Source of the DNA: Oscillatoria sp. FACHB-1406
Lineage (GTDB): Bacteria; Cyanobacteriota; Cyanobacteriia; Cyanobacteriales; Spirulinaceae
DNA length: 64,000 nt
NCBI RefSeq assembly: GCF_014698145.1
Contig: NZ_JACJSM010000001.1
Location: 408,633-472,632, forward strand
Direction: 5' to 3'
Positions 1-8,172 of the stretch are shown here, in pieces. The translations under genes and the position numbers were made by a program. A model generated the notes under the pieces. It was not told the origin of the DNA. It saw nothing but the letters and a program-made list of their open reading frames with translations, and did no database searches. Position 1 is the stretch's first letter; each line of letters starts with the position of its first letter.

Positions 1-1193
1 ACATAAGCGGGAACTAAAGGGCGCGATCGCGCATTTTTCGTCTGTTCGATGAATACTTGCAAAGCTGGATTTTTAGCTAAATACGCCTGATAAGTCTTAC
101 TTTGTTGGGCTTTTAGATTAACAGGTAAATATCCCGTTTCTAATGCCCATTGCGTTTGAAATTCTTCGCCTAGAATGTATTCAAGAAATTCTAACGCTGC
201 CTTTTCGCGATCTCTTCGCGATCGAGGAACGACATCGCGCGTCGTTTTCATCACAAACAAATTTTCTCCCCCCAAAACAGTTGCCGCTTCTCGGTTTTGC
301 GGAATGGGCATTACCCCGTAATCATTCTTAATCGGCGTTTCCTTTAAAAAGCCTAAAGTCCAAGGCCCGGTTAATTGCATTGCCACCCGCCCCGCAATAA
401 AATCGTCTTGTTCGTAACCGCGTTCTGGTGCAGAAAGAATAGTCGAACCATCTTGCCTTAAATCTGCCCAAAATTGCAACGCCGCGATCGCTTCTTCACT
501 CAACAAATTAACGCTGCCATCGCGCACTAACTCTCCCCCCGAACTGTAAAAAAAGGGCAACCAAGTAAAAACCGTCCATTCACCTTTTCCAAGCGATAAA
601 ACCAAACCATAACGCTTGCCATTACCGCCACTTTCTCGCGTCAACCGTTGCGCTGTCTGTCGCAATTCCGCCCAAGTTTTTGGCAACTCAGTAATTCCCG
701 CTGCTTTCAACAAACTGGGACGATAAAATAAACCTACATTATTCGTCGCCATCGGCACCGACCAAATTTTTCCATCTAACTGCATGGTCGGTAAAAGTGC
801 GGGATTTAATTCTGCTTTTAAGGGCGAACTATTCCACCAGTCATCGAGAGAGCGGATCGCACCTAATTCTTTTAACTGCCCTGTCAGCGTCGGCGCAAAC
901 CATAATAAATCCGGCGCAGCATTCCCAATAACTGCTGTTAGAATTTTTGGTAGTTGTTGGTCGGCTTGACCGACATATAAGGCTTCAACTTGAATCTTTT
1001 CATGAGTTTGATTGAAGCGCTCGACTAAGCGATTGAAAACATCGCGGTTAGGCGGCGGGTTAATTCCGTGCCATAAGGTTAAATGAACGACATCGGTATT
1101 GGTGCGGGATTGAAGCTGACAACTTGTAAGGAGAAAGAGGTTAAAACAGAGGAAGATAATTGCGAGCAAGCGAGCGTAGGTTCTTGTGGTCAT
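1..1193 (-). CDS. ABC transporter substrate-binding lipoprotein (sugar type), 3' end outside window
   Basis: Reading the minus strand from an ATG at 1193 gives an open frame to the window edge. The N-terminus is a lipoprotein signal: positive start, hydrophobic stretch, then the lipobox LLTSC followed by Q. After it come features of family-1 extracellular solute-binding proteins (UgpB/MalE type): an early LTLWHGIN-type strand, VPMATNN, an FYSSGGEL segment, GRVAMQLTGPW and a late MPIPQ-containing stretch. The inferred role is periplasmic capture of a sugar or glycerol-phosphate-like ligand for an ABC importer; the permease genes are not in the window. The stop lies upstream of position 1, so the gene is cut by the window and is not a pseudogene. 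The substrate cannot be told from sequence. Confidence 0.85.
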   Translation of the reverse strand, partial: MTTRTYARLLAIIFLCFNLFLLTSCQLQSRTNTDVVHLTLWHGINPPPNRDVFNRLVERFNQTHEKIQVEALYVGQADQQLPKILTAVIGNAAPDLLWFAPTLTGQLKELGAIRSLDDWWNSSPLKAELNPALLPTMQLDGKIWSVPMATNNVGLFYRPSLLKAAGITELPKTWAELRQTAQRLTRESGGNGKRYGLVLSLGKGEWTVFTWLPFFYSSGGELVRDGSVNLLSEEAIAALQFWADLRQDGSTILSAPERGYEQDDFIAGRVAMQLTGPWTLGFLKETPIKNDYGVMPIPQNREAATVLGGENLFVMKTTRDVVPRSRRDREKAALEFLEYILGEEFQTQWALETGYLPVNLKAQQSKTYQAYLAKNPALQVFIEQTKNARSRPLVPAY

Positions 1194-1245
1194 TCAATAT
1201 AGAGAAACACGGTAGGGCGGTACGCTTTAAATGATTATTATCGGT

Positions 1246-1872
1246 TTACTGAATTATGCCTTGAAGGTGTTGTCGAAATGCTTTAACTGCTAAAAGTGGG
1301 TTAGAGTGTCGGACATATTCAGAAAGCAAAGTTAAATCGAGATCGGGAAGTAGTTCGCTGTGGGGTATCTCTTTGTAAGATTCCCCTTCCAGACGATATA
1401 AGGAGAATCGCTCTTTTTGCCAAAACCAAACTTCTAAAATACCAAGTCTTTGATACACGGCTAATTTATCGATACCACCACTGGTAAAAACAACTTCTAT
1501 TGCTAAGTCAGGCAGCGTTTTTTCCTCACCAATGCAATAACTTTCATCGGGTTCTGTTCCTCCAAGCCGTTCTTGTTGGCGCAAAGTGGTGGAACCGAGG
1601 GGATAATATTGAGTATCTGTTTCTTCAAAATACACTTCCAATAGCGTTGCGATGCGCTTTTTTACGCCTTCGTGACGACGACTGGGCGACACAATTTCTA
1701 AGACTCCATTCAGATAAGTGACGCGATAATAAGCAGTATCTTGCAATTTGAGCAGAAGCATTTCGTACTGCTGCCAACTTACCGGGCGAGCATTCGCACG
1801 TTCCTCGATTTCCAGCTTACTGGAAATTTCTGGCTCTAAGGATTGGATGAGTTCGGCTAAGTTCCCAGACAT
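1246..1872 (-). CDS. Uma2 family (DUF820) endonuclease-like protein
   Basis: This 208-residue protein has the Uma2/DUF820 PD-(D/E)XK-like core that is highly multiplied in cyanobacteria. Visible parts are the YLNGVLEIVSP strand, the EPDESYCIG segment, PDLAIEVVFTSGG with the acidic D and E spaced as in the family, and the KLAVYQRLGILEVWFW segment. The length is normal for the family. The N-terminal 40 residues are variable and probably an extension. It stands alone between the binding-protein gene and the kinase gene. Biological role is unknown; nuclease activity is inferred from fold only. Confidence 0.85.
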   Translation of the reverse strand: MSGNLAELIQSLEPEISSKLEIEERANARPVSWQQYEMLLLKLQDTAYYRVTYLNGVLEIVSPSRRHEGVKKRIATLLEVYFEETDTQYYPLGSTTLRQQERLGGTEPDESYCIGEEKTLPDLAIEVVFTSGGIDKLAVYQRLGILEVWFWQKERFSLYRLEGESYKEIPHSELLPDLDLTLLSEYVRHSNPLLAVKAFRQHLQGIIQ

Positions 1873-1941
1873 CGCGAGGGATAAAATAACTTTATGTAAT
1901 CTTCCTATTATAGTAGCGATTTGCCGTCTCGTTTAAGCCAT

Positions 1942-3291
1942 TTAAAAGCGATCGGGATTTGCTGCCGGATTTTTGCTTCCAAAAACACAATAACTCTCAG
2001 GATTGCGAAGTCGATAACTTTCAATGAACTTAGCGCAAGAATCTCTATCTACAAATTTAGCCGGATAGACCTGCAAAAGGTTTTTCCCCGATAGATTTGG
2101 ATATTCTCTAATCCAGAACATCCCGGCTCCCTGATAGCCCAATCTTTGCAAGTTTTCAACTCTTTCACTAGCAAAGTTTATATTCGAGTAAGCATCATCT
2201 GCAACAAAATAAAATTCTTGAGGTTGCTTATTAATATAATTAAAATTTCTTGTCTTAGATTGATTTAAAACTAACCCTCCTGTCAAAAATATCCCCATAA
2301 CACTGCCCGCAATACCTGCTTTTTGCCAGTTGTTTAACCCAGTGCTAGATAATTGTTCGGGCGGAGAGGATGTAGAAACTGGGCTTTGAGAGAAACTGGT
2401 TATAGTTGGCAAAAACTGAGGAGATTGAGAAGGCAGAACTGTTGTTGGAAAGGGAAGATCTATGGCTAGAGGTTGGAGTGCATCGAGCATTTCTCTAGCG
2501 CTTTGGTAGCGATCGCGCGGATGCGGTTGAATAACCTTATCGAGAATTGCCGCTAATGTCGCACTTACCGTTGGTGCATACTGCCGCCATAATATTGTTC
2601 CCGTGACCGGATCGGTGGAAATTTCCTGGGGAATTTTACCCGTTAATAAATAGATTGCCGTTAGCCCCAAGCTATATAAATCGCTAGCAAACATCGGTCT
2701 TCCGATCGCTTGTTCGCTCGGCATGAAACCCGGAGTTCCAATGATAATAGAGCTACTACCGTTTCCCGAAGTTGTTATCGTCGTTCCCATGATTTCCTTG
2801 ACGGCTCCAAAATCAATAAGAACGGGAGAGTTATCTCGGTTTCGTAAGATAATATTATCAGGTTTAATATCGCGGTGAATAATACGCTTATAATGCACGT
2901 AATCTAATACAGGTAGGAGGCTGCATAAAATTTCGATCGCGGCACTTTCTGTAATAGTCTTCTCCCGCATCAGTTTGTTGGTTAATGTTTCCCCCTCAAT
3001 CCATTCTTGCACTAAGTAAAATTTTCCATTGGATTCAAAGTAAGCATAGAGTGAAGGAATTTGTGGATGAGAATTTCCTAACTCTTCAAGGATTGCAGCT
3101 TCCCGTGCAAATCGTTCTTGCACCAGTTGATGAACGGTTGGATTGTGTGCTATTGGTTTAAGTTGTTTGATAACGCAGCGACGAGCGGATGGCATATGCA
3201 GATCTTCAGCGAGATATGTTTCGCCAAATCCACCACTGCCCAAAGATCGGATGATTCGGTAACGGTTTTCCAGGATTTGCTCGGTTGTCAT
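1942..3291 (-). CDS. Membrane-anchored serine/threonine protein kinase
   Basis: The 449-residue protein has an N-terminal Hanks-type kinase domain at about 11-275: glycine loop GSGGFG at 18-23, Lys42 in VIKQLK, catalytic HRDIKPDN at 139-146 and DFG at 160-162. The activation segment ends in MPSEQ instead of the usual APE. A Ser/Pro-rich linker follows, then a single membrane segment at about 325-345. The C-terminal ~95 residues form a putative periplasmic domain (YFVADDAYSN to VFGSKNP) with paired aromatic and Cys residues, reminiscent of the small SPOR-like tails on cyanobacterial kinases; I cannot name it firmly. All catalytic residues are present, so it should be active. Its ligand and targets are unknown. 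Confidence 0.92.
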   Translation of the reverse strand: MTTEQILENRYRIIRSLGSGGFGETYLAEDLHMPSARRCVIKQLKPIAHNPTVHQLVQERFAREAAILEELGNSHPQIPSLYAYFESNGKFYLVQEWIEGETLTNKLMREKTITESAAIEILCSLLPVLDYVHYKRIIHRDIKPDNIILRNRDNSPVLIDFGAVKEIMGTTITTSGNGSSSIIIGTPGFMPSEQAIGRPMFASDLYSLGLTAIYLLTGKIPQEISTDPVTGTILWRQYAPTVSATLAAILDKVIQPHPRDRYQSAREMLDALQPLAIDLPFPTTVLPSQSPQFLPTITSFSQSPVSTSSPPEQLSSTGLNNWQKAGIAGSVMGIFLTGGLVLNQSKTRNFNYINKQPQEFYFVADDAYSNINFASERVENLQRLGYQGAGMFWIREYPNLSGKNLLQVYPAKFVDRDSCAKFIESYRLRNPESYCVFGSKNPAANPDRF

Positions 3292-3328
3292 TTTGACGTA
3301 GGATTATTTTATCCTTACACTTCTATTA

Positions 3329-3865
3329 TTACGCCAAGTCAACAAAGCTATCGCGACGATGAAAGTCGGCTTCTGTTCCGCAATGTTTCAATGCCCAATA
3401 AGTTACCCCGCCGGTTTGGGTTTGAATAACGCTCGCGATCGCGATTTCTAATGCTTCAGGTTCGCTGACAATTGCTGCTAAATCGAATTCCAAGCTAAGA
3501 GCAACATAATTATCGCGCGATCGCACCTCAAAGGGCAACCTCGAGATTCTGCGTTCTTCTTCCATTCCGTGGCGATAGTCCTCGAAGCGATAAACATTCC
3601 AATCGCCGCTCGGAGATAGATTGAATTCCCAGTAGCGGGACGATTTTTTCATGCCTAAAAAGAACTCAAAACAAGTGGTTTTCCACAATTCATTTTTACG
3701 TTCTGTTTCAATCCTAAATTCTGGCAATTCGATCGACTTCACTTCTCCTGATAGGATATAATCAATTTTAAAAAGATAATTGGAATGTCGAATTTTTCCC
3801 TCGATTTTTACTCTTGGGCTATCTATTATCTCGAAAGGTTGTAGGGAAAAGGTAAATTCGCTCAT
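3329..3865 (-). CDS. DOMON-like domain protein
   Basis: The 178-residue protein has no signal peptide. It resembles the short DOMON-like family found in cyanobacteria and proteobacteria: an ELWKTTCFEFFLG segment followed by YWEFNLSPSGDWNVYRFEDYR, then a late THYWAL-like motif (here VTYWALKH) and a terminal DFHRRDSF. The DOMON fold usually binds heme or sugar, but no ligand can be assigned here. Its ATG overlaps the stop of the upstream phosphotransferase gene by 4 bases (ATGA), so the two are very probably co-translated, which suggests a shared carbohydrate-related job. Confidence 0.8.
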   Translation of the reverse strand: MSEFTFSLQPFEIIDSPRVKIEGKIRHSNYLFKIDYILSGEVKSIELPEFRIETERKNELWKTTCFEFFLGMKKSSRYWEFNLSPSGDWNVYRFEDYRHGMEEERRISRLPFEVRSRDNYVALSLEFDLAAIVSEPEALEIAIASVIQTQTGGVTYWALKHCGTEADFHRRDSFVDLA

Positions 3866-4962
3866 TGTAATGCTCGGATTGCTTGGCGTAACGATTCTTC
3901 CTGCTTTTCGATACTTTCTGCGAGCCGCAATTGAACTAAAGCTCTCCTTAAATTGTGTTCGGGATCGGTGGTTTTAAAGTAAATATTCCCAGCGAGATAA
4001 TCGCAGAAGAAGCGCAGCCCAAGTTCAAAGGCGATAGTAAAAATAGATTCGTAGAGGTAGCGATAATCATTTTCGGTGAGAAAGTTGTTCGCGACGGAAA
4101 GATACCCTTGTAAGACAGCGTTACAAAGATCGCGATCGAATTTAACCGCTTCCCAATTGTGAGTTTCTTCTCCTAAAGGATTGCAACTCGATCGCAAACA
4201 ATCGCCGATATCGTAATGAATCAGTCCGGGTTTAACGGTATCGAGATCGATAATCGAGATTGCCCGTCCCGTTGCCGTAGCGATCGCGACATTATTGACC
4301 TTCGGATCGCCGTGAATCGGGCGCAGTTGCAGCAATCCGCGCGCTTTCGCCACTTCTAAGACCGTTGCTTTTGGGGCGCGATCGCGGATAAACTGCAAGC
4401 AATAATTCACCTCCGCAGAGGGTTTAAATTCCGCCGCCGCCAAAACCTTTTCGTATTGTTCCAAATAGTTGGGCGTAATATGAAATCCCGGCAGCGTATC
4501 GTTGAGTTTATCTGCCGGTAAATCGCTAATTAAGGTATGAAAAGCGCCCAGCGCAAAGCCAATCTCTTCAGCTAGCGCCGAATTGTCAATCGTATCGACA
4601 AAGTGCGCCCCTTCAATAAAACTCAGCGCCCGCCAGAAACTTCCTTCCCCATCAATAACGTGATTTTTCCCCTCCCGAGTCGGGAGAACGCGCGGCACTT
4701 GCCAAACGCGATCGCGCAAAAAAGGACTTTCCTGCACCCTCGCTTGCATATGCTGCGTCACCCGCTCCATATTATCCATCACCTGCTCCGGTTGGCGAAA
4801 AATATCCGTATTCAGGCGTTGGAGAATGAAATCGCTTTCTGGGATGCGATCGCAGCTAACGCGGTAAGTTCGATTAATATTGCCATTGCCCCATTCCCGA
4901 ATTTCAACAAACTTTGCTTCGGGTTGAAATTGACGGGCTAAGTCGGTTAGAGGAAGATTCAA
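3862..4962 (-). CDS. Phosphotransferase (APH/N-acetylhexosamine-kinase-like fold)
   Basis: The 366-residue protein has the aminoglycoside-phosphotransferase/choline-kinase fold. The N-terminal GNGNINRTYRV nucleotide loop is typical of the NahK-like (N-acetylhexosamine 1-kinase) branch. The catalytic loop is RPIHGDPKVNNVAI and the metal-binding Asp is in IIDLDTVKPG. The start is a TTG; no in-frame ATG lies near it. It is translationally coupled to the DOMON-like gene downstream. Sugar 1-phosphorylation is a reasonable guess from family resemblance; the substrate is unproven. Confidence 0.82.
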   Translation of the reverse strand: MNLPLTDLARQFQPEAKFVEIREWGNGNINRTYRVSCDRIPESDFILQRLNTDIFRQPEQVMDNMERVTQHMQARVQESPFLRDRVWQVPRVLPTREGKNHVIDGEGSFWRALSFIEGAHFVDTIDNSALAEEIGFALGAFHTLISDLPADKLNDTLPGFHITPNYLEQYEKVLAAAEFKPSAEVNYCLQFIRDRAPKATVLEVAKARGLLQLRPIHGDPKVNNVAIATATGRAISIIDLDTVKPGLIHYDIGDCLRSSCNPLGEETHNWEAVKFDRDLCNAVLQGYLSVANNFLTENDYRYLYESIFTIAFELGLRFFCDYLAGNIYFKTTDPEHNLRRALVQLRLAESIEKQEESLRQAIRALQ

Positions 4963-5089
4963 GATTGAATGAGAGAGATTGATTAAAGGAGTTGCTTAGC
5001 GATCGCAAGCATTCGAGTATATCCCAATTTTAAAACGATCGTCTCTCCCCTCGTACTCCTAACCGGCAGAAGCGAGCGATCGCGTTCGT

Positions 5090-5192
5090 ATACCAATTCT
5101 CCGAGTTCGGACGACACATCTTGAGGCTGAAACCCCTAATATATCTAGGTTTCTTCATTTTAAATTTTGAATTTTTAATTTTGAATTGGTAT
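5090..5192. mobile_element. MITE-like palindromic element, family A (103 bp)
   Basis: The element is bounded by ATACCAATTCT at the left and GAATTGGTAT at the right, which are inverted copies of one another. The same termini bound elements at 23942-24017, 27241-27543 and 37428-37529. This copy's interior differs from the others, so it may be a diverged or recombined member. It fills most of the 317-base gap between the phosphotransferase and 2TM genes; I see no gene in that gap. Confidence 0.6.
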
Positions 5193-5279
5193 TAAGAGTG
5201 GCTCCCGACGGCGGCAAAGCAGTTTCTCATAGAATAGAGTTAGCCCAACTCACCTACTGAATGGCTTGCTTCTGGAATC

Positions 5280-5777
5280 ATGAAAGCTTCAGACCTCGAT
5301 CTCCCTCGTACCTATCAACAAGAGGAAGCCCAACAAATCCTGCAACTCGCCTTTGCCCGCCAAACCGAGGAAGGCGAACTTTCGCGATCGCAACTCTTAG
5401 AAATTGCCTCAGAACTCGGTATATCTGCGGATTGCCTGCAAGCCGCAGAGCAAGACTGGCAACAGCAAAATTCCCTCACCCAACAACATCTCGCCTTTGA
5501 TACCGCGCGGCGACAACAACTCCACCATCGCATCGGGCGATATTCGATCTTCAATATCTTCTTAATTTCCTGGGATAGCTTAATGGGAGGGAACGTCTCT
5601 TGGTCGCTCTACATCTTGCTGCTGTGTGCTTTATTCGTCTCCCTCGATGCTTGGAAAGTCTATCAACTCAAAGGCGATGCTTACGAAGAAGCCTTTCAAA
5701 ATTGGCAGCGAAAACGTCAAATTAAGCGGTCTTTAGGAGAATTGTGGGAGAGCGCGCAAAAATTTTGGCAAGCCTGA
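5280..5777 (+). CDS. 2TM domain-containing protein
   Basis: The 165-residue protein has an N-terminal ~70-residue helical region (QEEAQQILQLAF, SRSQLLEIASELGIS) that looks like the short SHOCT/DUF1707-like helical modules, then two closely spaced membrane segments at about 88-125 (YSIFNIFLISWD and SWSLYILLLCALFVSLDAW). It ends in an amphipathic helix ending SAQKFWQA. This matches the 2TM-domain family of small cyanobacterial membrane proteins. Function is unknown. It lies 99 bases upstream of terC on the same strand and could share its transcript. Confidence 0.78.
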   Translation: MKASDLDLPRTYQQEEAQQILQLAFARQTEEGELSRSQLLEIASELGISADCLQAAEQDWQQQNSLTQQHLAFDTARRQQLHHRIGRYSIFNIFLISWDSLMGGNVSWSLYILLLCALFVSLDAWKVYQLKGDAYEEAFQNWQRKRQIKRSLGELWESAQKFWQA

Positions 5778-5876
5778 TCCCGCCATATTAAAAATTCAAG
5801 GTGGGCGGCGAAAAACTACAATGGAAAGGGTACAGATAACAATCTCCTGTTTTTTTAAGTTGTTGTTCGCGATCCC

Positions 5877-6572
5877 ATGTTAGAACAAGTATTTCAGAAT
5901 CAGATTGCCATCGATTTTACCGTTCCGTTCATTTTACTGCTGCTGGTCGTACTAGAAGCCGTTTTATCCGCCGATAACGCGATCGCGCTTGCCTCCATTG
6001 CCCAAGGCTTAGAAGACCGCGCCATGCAGCGCCGCGCCCTTAACATCGGCTTAATCGCCGCCTACTTCCTCCGCATCGCCTTGATTTTAACGGCAACTTG
6101 GGTCATCAAGTTTTGGCAGTTTGAAGTTTTAGGGGCGCTGTACTTGTTGTGGTTGTCCTGGAAATACTTTAGCTCTGGGGGAAACTCACAAGATAACAGC
6201 AAAGGCTTTCGTTTTGCCTCCCTTTGGCAAGCCATCCCCATGATTGCCGTGACCGACTTAGCCTTTTCCCTCGATAGCGTCACCACGGCGATCGCCGTCG
6301 CCGACCAAACCTGGTTGATCTTAGCAGGGGGTACTATCGGCGTAATTGCCTTGCGCTTTATGGCTGGATTGTTCATCCGCTGGATTGAAGAATACGACAA
6401 CCTCGAAGATGCAGGATATATTGCCGTCGCCGTTGTCGGTGCGCGCCTGATGATGAAAGCCCTCGCTCCAGCTTACGTTCCTCCAGAATGGCTGATGATT
6501 GTCGCGATCGCGCTTATTTTTATCTGGGGATTTTCCCGGCGCACCGCCTCAGAAACTTCTGCATCGGATTGA
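5877..6572 (+). CDS. TerC family integral membrane protein
   Basis: The 231-residue protein has about seven membrane segments and both TerC signature motifs: EAVLSADNAIALA near residue 30 and DLAFSLDSVTTAIAVAD near residue 130. The acidic residues inside these membrane motifs are thought to bind divalent metal. Bacterial homologues (MeeF/MeeY, Alx) export Mn2+ or supply metal to exported enzymes; the plant homologue acts in thylakoid biogenesis. I infer a metal-transport role but not the metal. I found no yybP-ykoY-type riboswitch in the 99-base leader. Confidence 0.9.
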   Translation: MLEQVFQNQIAIDFTVPFILLLLVVLEAVLSADNAIALASIAQGLEDRAMQRRALNIGLIAAYFLRIALILTATWVIKFWQFEVLGALYLLWLSWKYFSSGGNSQDNSKGFRFASLWQAIPMIAVTDLAFSLDSVTTAIAVADQTWLILAGGTIGVIALRFMAGLFIRWIEEYDNLEDAGYIAVAVVGARLMMKALAPAYVPPEWLMIVAIALIFIWGFSRRTASETSASD

Positions 6573-6656
6573 TGCGCTCTTCAAAATTCAAAATTAAATT
6601 TTCATCAAGACTTTTGCTAAACCCCGTCATCTTGCGAGTGGGAGTTATTAAAAGCT

Positions 6657-6686
6657 TGCAGCCCGAAAAATGAATTTCGGGCTGCA
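6657..6686 (-). terminator. Hairpin terminator between convergent terC and ndk
   Basis: A perfect 12-bp inverted repeat (TGCAGCCCGAAA / TTTCGGGCTGCA) with a 6-base loop lies between the ends of terC and ndk. Read on the minus strand it is followed by AGCTTTTAAT, so it most likely terminates ndk; it may also stop terC transcripts from the other side. Confidence 0.75.
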
Positions 6687-6705
6687 CTCTAGCGTCAAAT
6701 TCGAG

Positions 6706-7155
6706 TTACTCGTACAACCAAGCTTTGTTACAAGGTTCCCAACTCACTAACTCGCTGTCACTGAACCACAACTTAATTTCCGTTTGCGCCGTTTCAATCG
6801 CATCGGAACCGTGAATGATATTCCTGCCAACACTCACGCCAAAATCCCCCCGAATCGTTCCCGGTTCCGCATTGAGAGGATTCGTCGCCCCAATCAGTTT
6901 GCGGGCGGAAGCCACTACGCCATCACCCTGCCAAACCATCGCCACCACGGGGCCAGAGCAAATGAAATCCACTAAGCCCCCAAAGAAAGGTCTTTCCTTG
7001 TGGACACCGTAATGCTTTTCGGCTAAATCGCGCGACACCGATACCAGCTTCAGTCCGACTAGGGTAAAACCCTTCGTTTCAAAGCGCCGAATCACTTCGC
7101 CCACCAAGTTGCGTTGCACGCCGTCAGGCTTAATCATGATAAAAGACCGTTCCAA
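6706..7155 (-). CDS. ndk: Nucleoside-diphosphate kinase
   Basis: The enzyme moves the gamma phosphate from ATP to other NDPs through a phospho-His intermediate. The sequence has the N-terminal [11 protein letters not shown], the Kpn-loop region, and the active-site NIIHGSD carrying the catalytic His. I chose the TTG at 7155 because AGGAGG stands five bases before it and it gives 149 residues ([12 protein letters not shown]), the usual family length. A TTG five codons further upstream (7170) would place the ribosome site inside the gene. Confidence 0.95.
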   Translation of the reverse strand: MERSFIMIKPDGVQRNLVGEVIRRFETKGFTLVGLKLVSVSRDLAEKHYGVHKERPFFGGLVDFICSGPVVAMVWQGDGVVASARKLIGATNPLNAEPGTIRGDFGVSVGRNIIHGSDAIETAQTEIKLWFSDSELVSWEPCNKAWLYE

Positions 7156-7676
7156 GATTCCCTCCTGCAAATTTACAAACGGTTACATATAGACAAGATT
7201 AGCTTAGAACGCGGCAGGTTCGGTTCGCATTTAAGAAGATTGCGCCAAATTGCCGTTTCCAGCCGTCTCGTGCGTCCCCTCGGTCAAATGCTAGCGATCG
7301 AGGCAGTTTCCGACAGCATTCGAGGAAACTTTAATTTTTTTTAAGTGCTGAAAGTGCAAACAAACTGTAACATTCTTGTTAATTTGTGCGAACTATATCT
7401 CCTTTTTATCCGGAGTGGGTTTTAAGATCGAGACATGAGGATTTTATCGATATCCTCGCGTTGAGTTGGCATCGACGGTATAAGTTACGATCGGTTTCCT
7501 CTCGTGCAAATTTGCGAAAACGCGCTGGCAAGATTGAGGCTCTTGCGATTGATAAAGCAAGAAAAATTGAGATAAATCGAACTGGGATCGAATTTCAAGA
7601 GAAAACCCGAGCTATTAAACTGTTGCCGTATCGAGTTACAACCAGGGCTTAACCAAGTTCAAAAAAAGAGGTAGTT
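7156..7676. other. Intergenic region upstream of ndk
   Basis: This 521-base stretch separates ndk from the small gene on the other strand. An 88-codon plus-strand frame at 7386-7652 is open but has no ribosome site, an unlikely composition and no recognisable motif, so I do not call it. The region presumably holds the divergent promoters of ndk and the small gene; I cannot place them with confidence. Confidence 0.4.
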
Positions 7677-7820
7677 ATGGAAGGACTTAAAGACACGCTA
7701 CTTTATCTTTGGAACGGAATTAAACGGATATTCAGTCCATCAGACGATAATTATCCGGCAACAGGCGTTCAACCGTTTAAAGGCGAACCTTTTGACGAGA
7801 GCAAGCAGCAGTCGCTATAG
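7677..7820 (+). CDS. Small 47-residue protein
   Basis: An ATG at 7677 is preceded by AAAGAGGT at good spacing. The frame encodes 47 residues: an amphipathic N-terminal helix (MEGLKDTLLYLWNGIKRIF) and then a Pro-rich tail with PATGVQPFKGEPF. The clean ribosome site, the ordered composition and the sharp contrast with flanking repeats argue that it is real. Function is unknown; the N-terminal helix could lie on a membrane. I recall similar short cyanobacterial proteins with a PPTGVQPF-like tail, but cannot verify that here. Confidence 0.65.
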   Translation: MEGLKDTLLYLWNGIKRIFSPSDDNYPATGVQPFKGEPFDESKQQSL

Positions 7821-7880
7821 CGAATAGTGAATATCGCCTTTTTTTTGAGGCGTGAGGTACAAATTTCAAAATTGAATTTG

Positions 7881-7994
7881 TAGGGGCGCGGGTTTCGAGA
7901 CGGGGCGGCTCCAATTTTCGAGGGAACCTCAAGGGGCGCGCTAGTCGAGGTTCCCTCGACAATCAAGCGCCGCCCCGTGAAAACAGCGCCCCTA
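7881..7994. repeat. Long imperfect palindrome (114 bp)
   Basis: The outer arms begin TAGGGGCGC and end GCGCCCCTA. An inner pair GAGGGAACCTC / GAGGTTCCCTC surrounds a 16-base centre. Both arms also carry matching GGGGCGGC / GCCGCCCC blocks. It looks like a MITE-type or REP-type intergenic element. A partial echo (GCCGCCCCGTAGGGGCG) follows directly after it. Confidence 0.65.
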
Positions 7995-8099
7995 AAACCT
8001 CGAAATTCAACGCCGCCCCGTAGGGGCGAATGGTATTCGCCCTTCTTTTGTATAGCTTTTAAAAAGAGCGTACCTCACCCCTATGAAAAACGCTATACC

Positions 8100-8172
8100 T
8101 CTATTCATTATTCATTATCCATTATTCATTATTCATTATCCATTATTCATTATCCATTATCCATTATCCATT
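8100..8172. repeat. Heptameric tandem repeat (ATTCATT/ATCCATT)
   Basis: About ten units alternate between ATTCATT and ATCCATT. This is the STRR class known from cyanobacterial genomes. The array abuts the polA stop codon, whose TAA is inside the last unit. With the palindrome before it, this fills the 350-base gap between the small gene and polA. Confidence 0.85.

Noticed and set aside
5778-5876. Possible Mn riboswitch (yybP-ykoY) before terC
   Set aside because: The 99-base leader lacks the conserved internal loops and is too short to hold the aptamer.
7386-7652. 88-codon plus-strand frame
   Set aside because: No ribosome site, odd composition (Arg-rich, no hydrophobic core) and no motif; likely chance in a G+C-moderate intergenic region.
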